From contig NZ_JBANDC010000005.1 of the NCBI RefSeq assembly GCF_038896935.1, positions 290,356 through 354,355 of the forward strand: 64,000 nucleotides of DNA. The letters are read 5' to 3'. This DNA is from Collimonas rhizosphaerae. Lineage in GTDB: Bacteria; Pseudomonadota; Gammaproteobacteria; Burkholderiales; Burkholderiaceae_D. Each line of letters opens with the position of its first letter. Within the stretch, counting starts at the first letter, position 1. Positions 52,415 to 59,905 of this stretch are shown here, piece after piece. Both the position numbers and the translations under genes were made by a program. Under the pieces are notes generated by a model. It had not been told where the DNA came from. It ran no database searches and saw only the letters and a program-made list of their open reading frames with translations.

Positions 52415-53224
52415 ATGAATCGTCGTCAATTGGTACAATTTTTTGCAGGCTTGGGCCTGTTCGCAAGCCTGGGCGCTGCTCCCGTCGGCGCTGTCTTCGC
52501 GCAAGACAAGCCGGTCAAGATCGGCGCCACCGGCGGCCCGCATGCGCAGATCCTGGAAATCGTCAAGAAAGTCGCCGCCAAGGACGGCTTGAATATCCAG
52601 ATCGTCGAATTCAGCGACTATATCCAACCCAACGCCGCGCTGGCTGCAGGCGACCTGGATGCCAACAGCTACCAGCACCTGCCCTACCTGGAAGCGCAAA
52701 TCAAGGATCGCGGCTACAAGCTGGTGAACGTCGGCTACACCATCACTTTCCCGATGGGCGTGTACTCGAAGAAAATCAAATCCCTCAAGGACCTGAAAAC
52801 CGGCGCCCGTGTCGGTGTTCCCAACGATCCGACCAACGGCGGCCGCGCCTTGCTGTTGCTGCAGGCGCAAGGCGTACTGAAATTGAAAGCGGATGCCGGC
52901 TTGAAAGCCACGCCGCTGGATATCGTGGACAACCCGAAGAAACTGAAGATCGTCGAAATCGATGCGGCCCAGCTGCCACGCTCGCTGGATGACCTGGACG
53001 CGGCTGCGATCAACGGCAACTATGCCGAATCGGCCGGGCTGGATCCAACCAAGGACGGCATTGCCATCGAAGCCGCCAAGGGTCCTTACGCCAACGTCAT
53101 CGCCGTGCGCAGCGCCGACAAGGACAAGCCCTGGGTAGCCAAGCTGGTCAAGGCTTACCACAGCCCTGAAGTCAAACAGTATGTCGTGACCCAGTTCAAG
53201 AGTTCCGTGATTCCAGCCTGGTAA
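52415..53224 (+). CDS. metQ: Methionine-binding periplasmic protein
   Basis: A 269-residue NlpA-family substrate-binding protein with a signal peptide (LVQFFAGLGLFASLGAAPVG, cleaved near AVFAQ). It lacks a lipobox, unlike most MetQ lipoproteins, and so would be soluble. KIGATGGPHAQILEIVKKVA starts the domain, and ALAAGDLDANSYQHLPYLEA follows as in the family. The ATG at 52415 follows AAAGGAAG. Confidence 0.92.
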   Translation: MNRRQLVQFFAGLGLFASLGAAPVGAVFAQDKPVKIGATGGPHAQILEIVKKVAAKDGLNIQIVEFSDYIQPNAALAAGDLDANSYQHLPYLEAQIKDRGYKLVNVGYTITFPMGVYSKKIKSLKDLKTGARVGVPNDPTNGGRALLLLQAQGVLKLKADAGLKATPLDIVDNPKKLKIVEIDAAQLPRSLDDLDAAAINGNYAESAGLDPTKDGIAIEAAKGPYANVIAVRSADKDKPWVAKLVKAYHSPEVKQYVVTQFKSSVIPAW

Positions 53225-53233
53225 TACATAGGC

Positions 53234-53272
53234 AAAAGCCCGCGTTGCATAGGCAGCGCGGGCTTTTTTTTG
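53234..53272. terminator. Bidirectional terminator of metQ and the adhesin
   Basis: AAAAGCCCGCGTTGC-atag-GCAGCGCGGGCTTTTTTTT, 11-12 bp GC-rich stem with a T-run, between metQ and the convergent adhesin gene. Confidence 0.85.
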
Positions 53273-53305
53273 TCCTGGCCTATCTCATCGCGGCCAGGAA
53301 ACCGC

Positions 53306-56266
53306 TTACTGCCATCTCAAGCCGTAACCGACGCTGAGGCCGGTGTTATGGCCCGTCGAACTGACGCCGACACCCCAGGCGCTATTGCCAGTCTTGCTGA
53401 CCGACCTGAACTGCAAGGACAGCGCAGCGAAACCCTGGTACGAACCGACACCGACGCCCACGCCCTTCTCGCCTCCGTACAAGGTCGGCATCACCGCCCC
53501 CGTCGCCGCCATGCTCATGGCGATACCGGAGTAGGCAATGCGCTTGACGTCGCCAATCTGGTTCTGTATGTCGCGCAGCTGGGATACGTTCACCGCGTCG
53601 GTCAGGTTGATCCCTGGCGCGACGTTCGTGATGCGGCGCTCGCTGCCGGCCGCCCCTACCGAGACCGTATTAGCCTGGTCTGCGATCGAATACGCGCCCA
53701 ACGCCACCGAGCGGTTCGCCAGAGCTTGCGCACCGGCTCCCAGCGCCACCGCATCATTGCCCGAGGCCAGCGCATCGTTGCCGATAGCTACCGTCGGATC
53801 GCCGGTAGCCCTTGCGTTGTAGCCGATCGCCACCGAGCCCGCTTGCGAAGCCAGCGCGCGGAAACCGACAGCCGTGGTGTTGGTGTCGGTCGCCTGGGCA
53901 TTCGAGCCGATCGCCGTTGCGCCATCCTTGGTCGCCTGCGCACACAGGCCTGTGCCGGTGGCGTCTACGCCGTTGACGCTGCCGCAAGTGGCGGCGTTCA
54001 CGTTGTTGATGGCCGTGCCGCTGGTGCCCCTGGTCCGCACCGTACCGTCGCTATTGGCGCCGCCTATGGTCGTCGCGCCGACGGTGCCGCCATTGGCCGT
54101 GGCAGCATTGCTGCCATCGATCAGGGGTTTCAATGCTGTCGACAACGAAGTCGTGCCATTGGTAACGTTGTTCAGGCCAGTGGAAAGCGATGACACCTGG
54201 CTCAATCCGGTCGACAGGGATGCAATGCCTGTCGACAAGGAGGTAATCCCGGTCGAGGTCGAAGTCGACAGTGAACCTACATTGCTGGTGGTGCTGGACA
54301 GGCCGGTAGACAGAGAACCGATGTTCGAGGTAGTGCTGGAGAGGCCGGTCGACAGCGAATTGATGCTGCTGGTATTGGTCGACAGGGCCGTCGAGGTGGA
54401 GGTCGACAGCGAACCGACATTGCTGTTGGTGGTGCTCAGGCCGGTCGACAGCGAACCGAGGCCGGCCGAGGTCGAGGTCGACAATGAATTCAACTGGCTG
54501 ACGTTGACCGCATCGGTATTTTCCGTACCGGCTGCGACGTTGATGATCTGCCGCTCTTTACCGAAGGAACCGACCGACACTACATTAGACCGATCCGTGC
54601 CAACCACCGACTGATTGATTGAATTCGCGCCGATGGCGACGGAATTCGAACCGGCGCTCACTGTCGCATTATCCAAGCCATCCTGCTTGCCATCAGCCTT
54701 GAAGTAGTTGACGACACCCGATGTCTGCAGGTTGGAGAGGCCGGTCGACAGCGAACCCACATTGCTGGTCGCTGTGCTCAAGCCGATGGAAGTCGAGGTC
54801 GACAGCGAAACGACATTGCTGTTGGTGGTGCTCAAGCCGGTTGAAGCCGAGGTCGAGAGCGAAGCGATGCCTGTGGATGTCGAGGTCGACAGCGAACTCA
54901 CGTTGCTGTTGGTGGTGCTCAATCCTGTGGAAGTTGACGTCGACAAGGAATCCACATTGCTGTTGGCCGTGCTCAGGCCGGTGGAGGTCGAGGTCGACAG
55001 CGAAGTGACGTTGCTGTTGGCTGTGCTCAACCCTGTTGAGGTCGAGGTAGATAGCGAGGCGATGCCGGTAGATGTCGAGGTCGACAAGGAATCGACGTTG
55101 CTGTTGGCTGTGCTCAAGCCGGTCGAGGTTGAAGTCGACAGCGAAGTCACGCTGCTGTTGGCCGTGCTCAAGCCAGTCGAGGTTGAAGTCGACAGCGAAG
55201 TCACGCTGCTGTTGGCAGTGCTCAAGCCGGTCGAAGTCGAGGTCGACAGCGAGGCGATTCCGGTGGATGTCGAGGTCGACAACGATGAGACATTGCTGTT
55301 GGTGGTGCTTAAGCCGGTCGAGGTTGATGTCGACAAGGAATCCACATTGCTGTTAGCTGTACTCAAACCGGTCGAGGTTGACGTCGACAGCGAAGTGACG
55401 CTGCTGTTGGCTGTGCTCAGTCCGGTTGAAGCCGAGGTCGACAACGAAGCAATGCCGCTGGATGTCGAAGTCGACAGCGAACTCACATTGCTGTTGGTGG
55501 TGCTCAGGCCAGTCGAGGTTGAAGTCGACAGTGAAGTCACGCTGCTGTTAGCCGTGCTCAATCCTGTTGATGTCGATGTCGACAACGACGAAACGCTGCT
55601 GCTGGCTGTGCTCAACCCTGTTGAAGTCGAGGTCGAGAGTGAAGCGATGCCGGTGGATGTCGAGGTCGACAGCGAAGTCACATTGCTGTTTGTCGTGCTC
55701 AATCCTGTAGAGGTCGAAGTCGACAAGGAATCCACATTGCTGTTGGCTGTGCTCAAACCGGTCGAGGTGGATGTCGACAGCGATGTCACGCTGCTGTTGG
55801 CTGTGCTCAACCCTGTTGAGGTCGAGGTCGACAGCGAGGCGATGCCTGTGGAGGTCGAGGTCGACAAGGACGCCACGTTGCTGTTGGTGGTGCTCAGGCC
55901 GGTGGAAGTCGAAGTAGACAAGGAATCTACGCTGCTGTTGGCCGTGCTCAGGCCGGTCGAAGTCGAGGTCGACAGCGAAGCCACGTTGCTGTTGGCCGTG
56001 CTCAAACCTGTTGAGGTAGATGTCGACAACGAAGCGATGCCCGTCGAAGTCGAGGTGGACAGTGAACTCACATTGCTGTTCGTGGTGCTCAGGCCGGTCG
56101 AGGTTGAAGTCGACAACGAAGTCACGCTGCTGTTGGCCGTGCTCATTCCGGTGGAAGTCGAGGTCGACAGCGAAGTCACACTGCTGTTGGCTGTGCTCAG
56201 ACCGGTCGAAGCAGAGGTCGAGAGCGAAGCGATGCCGGTGGATGTCGATGTCGACAGCGAGTACAC
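53306..56266 (-). CDS. Trimeric autotransporter adhesin 1, C-terminal part (after frameshift)
   Basis: Codes for the membrane-distal stalk repeats, an internal connector, a C-terminal head and the membrane anchor of a YadA-type adhesin. From the right: SLSTSTSTG stalk units, the connector NVVSVGSFGKERQIINVAAG, a second head with AIGYNARATGDPTVAIGNDA and its two cysteines (NAATCGSVNGVDATGTGLCA), neck NVAPGINLTDAVNVSQLRDI and the four-strand anchor ending SVGYGLRWQ. The residues fit the frame only from 56266 on. The upstream 1216-residue ORF is in another frame, offset by a net 2-nt deletion near 56260. Joined, the protein would have 1964 residues. Confidence 0.85.
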   Translation of the reverse strand: MYSLSTSTSTGIASLSTSASTGLSTANSSVTSLSTSTSTGMSTANSSVTSLSTSTSTGLSTTNSNVSSLSTSTSTGIASLSTSTSTGLSTANSNVASLSTSTSTGLSTANSSVDSLSTSTSTGLSTTNSNVASLSTSTSTGIASLSTSTSTGLSTANSSVTSLSTSTSTGLSTANSNVDSLSTSTSTGLSTTNSNVTSLSTSTSTGIASLSTSTSTGLSTASSSVSSLSTSTSTGLSTANSSVTSLSTSTSTGLSTTNSNVSSLSTSTSSGIASLSTSASTGLSTANSSVTSLSTSTSTGLSTANSNVDSLSTSTSTGLSTTNSNVSSLSTSTSTGIASLSTSTSTGLSTANSSVTSLSTSTSTGLSTANSSVTSLSTSTSTGLSTANSNVDSLSTSTSTGIASLSTSTSTGLSTANSNVTSLSTSTSTGLSTANSNVDSLSTSTSTGLSTTNSNVSSLSTSTSTGIASLSTSASTGLSTTNSNVVSLSTSTSIGLSTATSNVGSLSTGLSNLQTSGVVNYFKADGKQDGLDNATVSAGSNSVAIGANSINQSVVGTDRSNVVSVGSFGKERQIINVAAGTENTDAVNVSQLNSLSTSTSAGLGSLSTGLSTTNSNVGSLSTSTSTALSTNTSSINSLSTGLSSTTSNIGSLSTGLSSTTSNVGSLSTSTSTGITSLSTGIASLSTGLSQVSSLSTGLNNVTNGTTSLSTALKPLIDGSNAATANGGTVGATTIGGANSDGTVRTRGTSGTAINNVNAATCGSVNGVDATGTGLCAQATKDGATAIGSNAQATDTNTTAVGFRALASQAGSVAIGYNARATGDPTVAIGNDALASGNDAVALGAGAQALANRSVALGAYSIADQANTVSVGAAGSERRITNVAPGINLTDAVNVSQLRDIQNQIGDVKRIAYSGIAMSMAATGAVMPTLYGGEKGVGVGVGSYQGFAALSLQFRSVSKTGNSAWGVGVSSTGHNTGLSVGYGLRWQ

Positions 56267-58270
56267 TGCTGTTGGTGGTGCTCAATCCTGTTGAAGTCGA
56301 TGTCGACAACGACGAGACACCGCTGTTGGCTGTGCTCAGGCCGGTCGAGGTAGATATCGACAGCGAAGTCACGCTGCTGTTGGCCGTGCTCAGGCCGGTC
56401 GAAGTCGAGGTCGACAGCGAAGCGATGCCGGTGGATGTCGATGTCGACAGTGACGAGACACTGCTGTTGGTGGTGCTCAGGCCGGTGGAAGTTGAAGTCG
56501 ACAGCGAAGTCACGCTGCTGTTGGCCGTGCTCAAACCGGTGGAAGTTGAAGTCGACAGCGACGTCACGCTGCTGTTGGCCGTGCTCAAACCGGTAGATGC
56601 CGAGGTCGACAGCGAAGCGATGCCGGTGGATGTCGAGGTCGACAGCGACGAGACATTGCTGTTGGCCGTACTCAAGCCGCTTGATGTGGTGGTCGACAGC
56701 GAATTCAGCTGGCTGACATTCACGGCGTCGGTGTTGGCTGTGCCTGCAGCCAGGTTGGTAATCTTCTGGCCGCTATTGTCTATGCCATTGGTGGTGGTTG
56801 CACCGGTAACAGTAAGTCCGGCGGTCGTGATGCCGGTCGACAGCGAAGCGACCGTTGTGCTCAAGCCGGTGGACAGGGATGTCACGCCGCTCTGGGTCGT
56901 GCTGATGCCGGCCGACGTCGAAGTCGACAGCGATGTGACGTTGCTGTTAGTGGTGCTCAGGCCGGTCGATGTGGAAGTCGACAGCGATGTGACGTTGCTG
57001 TTGGTGGTGCTCAATCCGGTCGAAGCGGAGGTCGACAACGAAACAATCCCGGTCGAGGCGGAGGTCGACAGTGACGTCACATTGCTATTGGCCGTACTCA
57101 AGCCGGTAGAGGCCGACGTCGACAGCGAAGTCATACCAGTCGAAGCGGAAGTCGACAGCGACGAGACATTGCTGTTGGCAGTGCTCAGGCCGGTGGAGGT
57201 CGACGTCGACAGCGAAGCGATGCCGGTAGATGTCGAAGTCGACAACGACGAGACGTTGCTGTTGGCAGTGCTCAGGCCGGTAGATGTCGAAGTCGACAGC
57301 GAAGCGATGCCGGTGGAGGTCGAAGTCGACAACGACGAGACATTGCTGTTGGCGGTGCTCAAGCCGGTCGATGTCGAGGTCGACAGCGAAGCGATGCCGG
57401 TGGAGGTCGAAGTCGACAACGACGAGGCATTGCTGCTGGCAGTGCTCAGGCTGGTCGATGTCGAAGTCGACAGCGAAGCGATGCCGGTGGAAGTCGAGGT
57501 CGACAACGAGGAGACATTGCTGTTGGCAGTGCTCAGGCCGGTGGATGTCGAAGTCGACAGCGAAGCGATGCCGGTGGATGTCGAGGTCGACAACGACGAA
57601 ACACTGCTGTTGGCGGTGCTCAAGCCAGTCGACGCCGAAGTCGACAGCGAGACAATGCCGGTCGATGCCGAGGTCGACAGCGACGTGACGCTGCTGTTGG
57701 TGGTGCTCAAGCCAGTCGACGCCGAAGTCGACAGCGAAACAATGCCGGTCGAAGCCGAAGTCGACAGCGATGAAACATTGCTGTTGGTGGTGCTCAAACC
57801 AGTCGACGCCGAAGTAGACAGCGAAACAATGCCGGTCGAAGCCGAAGTCGACAGCGAACTCACGTTGCTGTTGGTGGTGCTCAAGCCGGTCGAGGTGGAA
57901 GTCGACAGCGAAGCGATGCCGGTCGAAGTCGAAGTCGACAGCGATGTGACGTTGCTGTTGGCGGTGCTCAAGCCAGTCGAGGTCGAAGTCGACAGCGAAG
58001 CGATACCGGTTGACGTCGAAGTCGACAATGACGCCAGGTTGCTGTTGGCGGCGCTCAAGCCGGTCGAAGTCGAGGTCGACAGCGATGCGATGCCGGTGGA
58101 AGTGGATGTCGACAGCGAGGTAACATTGCTATTGGCCGTGCTCAACCCGGTTGAACTCGAGGTCGACAGCGACGATACGCTGCTGTTGGCCGTACTCAAG
58201 CCGGTGGAAGCCGAGGTTGACAGGGAGCTGATCCCGGTCGACAGGCTGCTCGCGCCGGTGCTCAATTGCG
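54130..58270 (-). repeat. Stalk tandem repeats of adhesin 1 (33- and 54-bp units)
   Basis: Protein units are SLSTSTSTGLSTANSNVS (18 residues, 54 bp) and SLSTSTSTGIA (11 residues, 33 bp), alternating in many copies, with a rarer 14-residue SLSTGLSSTTSNIG. Codons differ slightly between units (AGC/AGT, TCG/TCC), so copies can be told apart. The composition is close to pure Ser, Thr, Leu, Asn, Gly. Connector modules interrupt near 56700-56900 and 54480-54720. Confidence 0.85.
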
Positions 58271-59198
58271 CCACCGTCACTGCATCCTGCTGCGCCGAAC
58301 CATCGGCAACATTGGTGATGCGCCGAAGTGCAGCGGCGGAGCCGACAGAAACCTCGGAAAGCGGTGCGGCTGTGCCTGTCAGGAAACCGGTGCCGGTCGG
58401 TGCTGCCGCTCCGGTGGCCGAGCCGGCGCCGAGCGCCACGCTGTTGGCATATGACGCCGTAGCGCCGCGCCCCAGCGCCACACCCGAAGTCGCCCCTGTC
58501 GCCACCGACGACTCGCCGCCTATGGCCAGCCCATCCGCAGCCAGCGCTTGCGCGCCTTTGGTCGCATTGCCGCCGATCGCCACCGCGCCGGCCGCAGTGG
58601 CCTGGGTGGAATTGGCTACAGTCGGCGCGGTGCTGCTGCCGCCGGAACCGATGGCGACGGTATTGGTTTGCGTCGCCTGGCTCAACATGCCGACCGCCAC
58701 ACTGCTGTTTCCTGAAGCATTCGCCTGCACACCCACCGCCGTCGCTTGCGTGCCAGCCACGCTCATGAAGCCGTTTGCGGTGCCGTAATTTCCCGTAACC
58801 TGCGTGCCGGACCCAAACAAGGTCACGCCAGTCTTGCCATTACCGTTGGCGCCGCAGCCTGTAACCGTTGAATAGTATCCGCTGCCATCGGTAAAAGTGC
58901 CCGTGGTATTCGTGCCGTCCAGGCCGGTGAAGGTAAGTCCTATATTGGTATTGCAGCCAACCGGTGTAATGGTGGATGCATATCCAGACAGCGGCAGCGC
59001 CAATGCCAGCGCCAGTACCGACGTCTTTAAGGGGAAATCCCTGCTCAGCAGATATCTCCAGCCGGTATCCCCTGCCGAAGCAGGCATGCTCGCGGAACGG
59101 CTCGAACCTGTTTGCTTGCCCTTTGCGGAGACCAGTTCCGAGACGGCAACCCAGGTACCCAGGATCTGGCTGTAGACGGTGCGGTAAATTTTATTCAT
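55548..59198 (-). CDS. Trimeric autotransporter adhesin 1, N-terminal part (frameshifted)
   Basis: Contains an extended signal peptide region (MNKIYRTVYSQILGTWVAVS; hydrophobic core TSVLALALALPLSGYA near residue 58), an N-terminal head with VGMLSQATQTNTVAIGSGGS and AVAIGGNATKGAQALAADGL repeats (AIGG/ALG of the YadA head), a neck (EVSVGSAAALRRITNVADGS) and then the repeated stalk. The correct coding ends near 56260. Beyond it the frame becomes out-of-frame sequence (VDIDIHRH...). Without the downstream half there is no anchor, so this version would not be displayed unless the shift is an assembly error or is bypassed. Confidence 0.85.
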   Translation of the reverse strand: MNKIYRTVYSQILGTWVAVSELVSAKGKQTGSSRSASMPASAGDTGWRYLLSRDFPLKTSVLALALALPLSGYASTITPVGCNTNIGLTFTGLDGTNTTGTFTDGSGYYSTVTGCGANGNGKTGVTLFGSGTQVTGNYGTANGFMSVAGTQATAVGVQANASGNSSVAVGMLSQATQTNTVAIGSGGSSTAPTVANSTQATAAGAVAIGGNATKGAQALAADGLAIGGESSVATGATSGVALGRGATASYANSVALGAGSATGAAAPTGTGFLTGTAAPLSEVSVGSAAALRRITNVADGSAQQDAVTVAQLSTGASSLSTGISSLSTSASTGLSTANSSVSSLSTSSSTGLSTANSNVTSLSTSTSTGIASLSTSTSTGLSAANSNLASLSTSTSTGIASLSTSTSTGLSTANSNVTSLSTSTSTGIASLSTSTSTGLSTTNSNVSSLSTSASTGIVSLSTSASTGLSTTNSNVSSLSTSASTGIVSLSTSASTGLSTTNSSVTSLSTSASTGIVSLSTSASTGLSTANSSVSSLSTSTSTGIASLSTSTSTGLSTANSNVSSLSTSTSTGIASLSTSTSTSLSTASSNASSLSTSTSTGIASLSTSTSTGLSTANSNVSSLSTSTSTGIASLSTSTSTGLSTANSNVSSLSTSTSTGIASLSTSTSTGLSTANSNVSSLSTSASTGMTSLSTSASTGLSTANSNVTSLSTSASTGIVSLSTSASTGLSTTNSNVTSLSTSTSTGLSTTNSNVTSLSTSTSAGISTTQSGVTSLSTGLSTTVASLSTGITTAGLTVTGATTTNGIDNSGQKITNLAAGTANTDAVNVSQLNSLSTTTSSGLSTANSNVSSLSTSTSTGIASLSTSASTGLSTANSSVTSLSTSTSTGLSTANSSVTSLSTSTSTGLSTTNSSVSSLSTSTSTGIASLSTSTSTGLSTANSSVTSLSISTSTGLSTANSGVSSLSTSTSTGLSTTNSSVLAVDIDIHRHRFALDLCFDRSEHSQQQCDFAVDLDFHRNEHGQQQRDFVVDFNLDRPEHHEQQCEFTVHLDFDGHRFVVDIYLNRFEHGQQQRGFAVDLDFDRPEHGQQQRRFLVYFDFHRPEHHQQQRGVLVDLDLHRHRLAVDLDLNRVEHSQQQRDIAVDIHLDRFEHSQQQCGFLVDFDLYRIEHDKQQCDFAVDLDIHRHRFTLDLDFNRVEHSQQQRFVVVDIDINRIEHG

Positions 59199-59271
59199 GG
59201 TTGGCTCTATACGAAAGTAGGTACGGCTTGCAGCTGGGGATCAGATTGATCGCGCAGGAAAAATGGGAAAA

Positions 59272-59451
59272 CTAGACGGCGAACAGATAGCGGACAGCGG
59301 ACAGCAAGTGCTCGGCGCCGTACAAGAAAAACAACATGCCTAAGGGAAACAGCAAAGCCAGGCCGGCAAGGCCAAGGGCTGGCGCAACGTCAAAAGTCAC
59401 ACTTCCAAATGATGGCGGCTTGGTACCGGACACCCGATGCAATTTGTTCAT
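59272..59451 (-). CDS. Small membrane protein between the two adhesins
   Basis: A 59-residue protein not visible in most ORF lists because of its size. The ATG at 59451 follows GGAGGAAGAA, a near-perfect ribosome site. Residues 1-20 are polar (MNKLHRVSGTKPPSFGSVTF), then a hydrophobic stretch ALGLAGLALLFPLGMLFFLY and a tail GAEHLLSAVRYLFAV. It is a probable one- or two-helix inner-membrane protein. It lies 73 bases before adhesin 1 on the same strand, probably in the same transcript. No family recognised. Confidence 0.6.
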   Translation of the reverse strand: MNKLHRVSGTKPPSFGSVTFDVAPALGLAGLALLFPLGMLFFLYGAEHLLSAVRYLFAV

Positions 59452-59525
59452 TTCTTCCTCCCAGGAAGCTAAGCGTTGCTATTACCGCAAAGAACTCTTT
59501 AATCACATCAGGGTGGTGAGGCGAA

Positions 59526-59538
59526 GTGACCTGGTCAC
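59526..59538. promoter_or_regulatory. Palindrome upstream of the small membrane protein gene
   Basis: GTGACCTGGTCAC, a 13-base perfect dyad about 75 bases upstream of the small membrane protein gene. Possible operator. There is no flanking T-run. Confidence 0.35.
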
Positions 59539-59630
59539 GTTCATTCTCAACTGCCGCTATCAAGAGCTCAGACAATTCATAAGACAGCCGCAATTTATCA
59601 CCGCCTCTTGTTCCATTTTTCGCAACTTAA

Positions 59631-59655
59631 CAATGTTTGACACTGTGTAACATTG
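59631..59655. promoter_or_regulatory. Inverted repeat in the adhesin upstream region
   Basis: CAATGTT-tgacactgtgt-AACATTG: 7-bp arms separated by 11 bases, about 180 bases upstream of the small gene. Looks like a regulator site. Confidence 0.35.
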
Positions 59656-59801
59656 GTTCACACATTAGTTCCTGTATGGCAATTTTGTGTCTCGCGGGCA
59701 CCACTAAACCAGCCATATCGACCATGTTGTTTTGATATTTTTTTGAAAAACAATTGTCAAATCGTTTTTCAGGCGCCTGTGCCGGCAGAATTCAAAACGA
59801 T

Positions 59802-59841
59802 AAAAAACCCGCAATAACTTAAAGTCATTGCGGGTTTTTTT
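59802..59841. terminator. Terminator of adhesin 2
   Basis: AAAAAACCCGCAAT-aacttaaagtc-ATTGCGGGTTTTTTT: 8-9 bp stem plus A/T runs, immediately after adhesin 2 (minus strand). Confidence 0.8.
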
Positions 59842-59905
59842 GAGTACCGGCTGCCTGTTTCTTATTGCATCCCGGACTGGGTGGAGCGGCGGCCTGTGTG
59901 GCCGA

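Noticed and set aside
54708..58788. Long plus-strand ORFs (528 and 922 codons) across the adhesin repeats
   Set aside because: They are antisense to the adhesin. The repeats lack stops in this frame and give a VEVEVDSE-like pattern that is just the reverse of the SLSTSTSTG codons. There is no start site or family.
59336..59650. 104-codon plus-strand ORF and a 67-codon minus-strand ORF between the adhesins
   Set aside because: They overlap the 59-aa gene and its ribosome site and lack their own start signals. The 59-aa frame is preferred.
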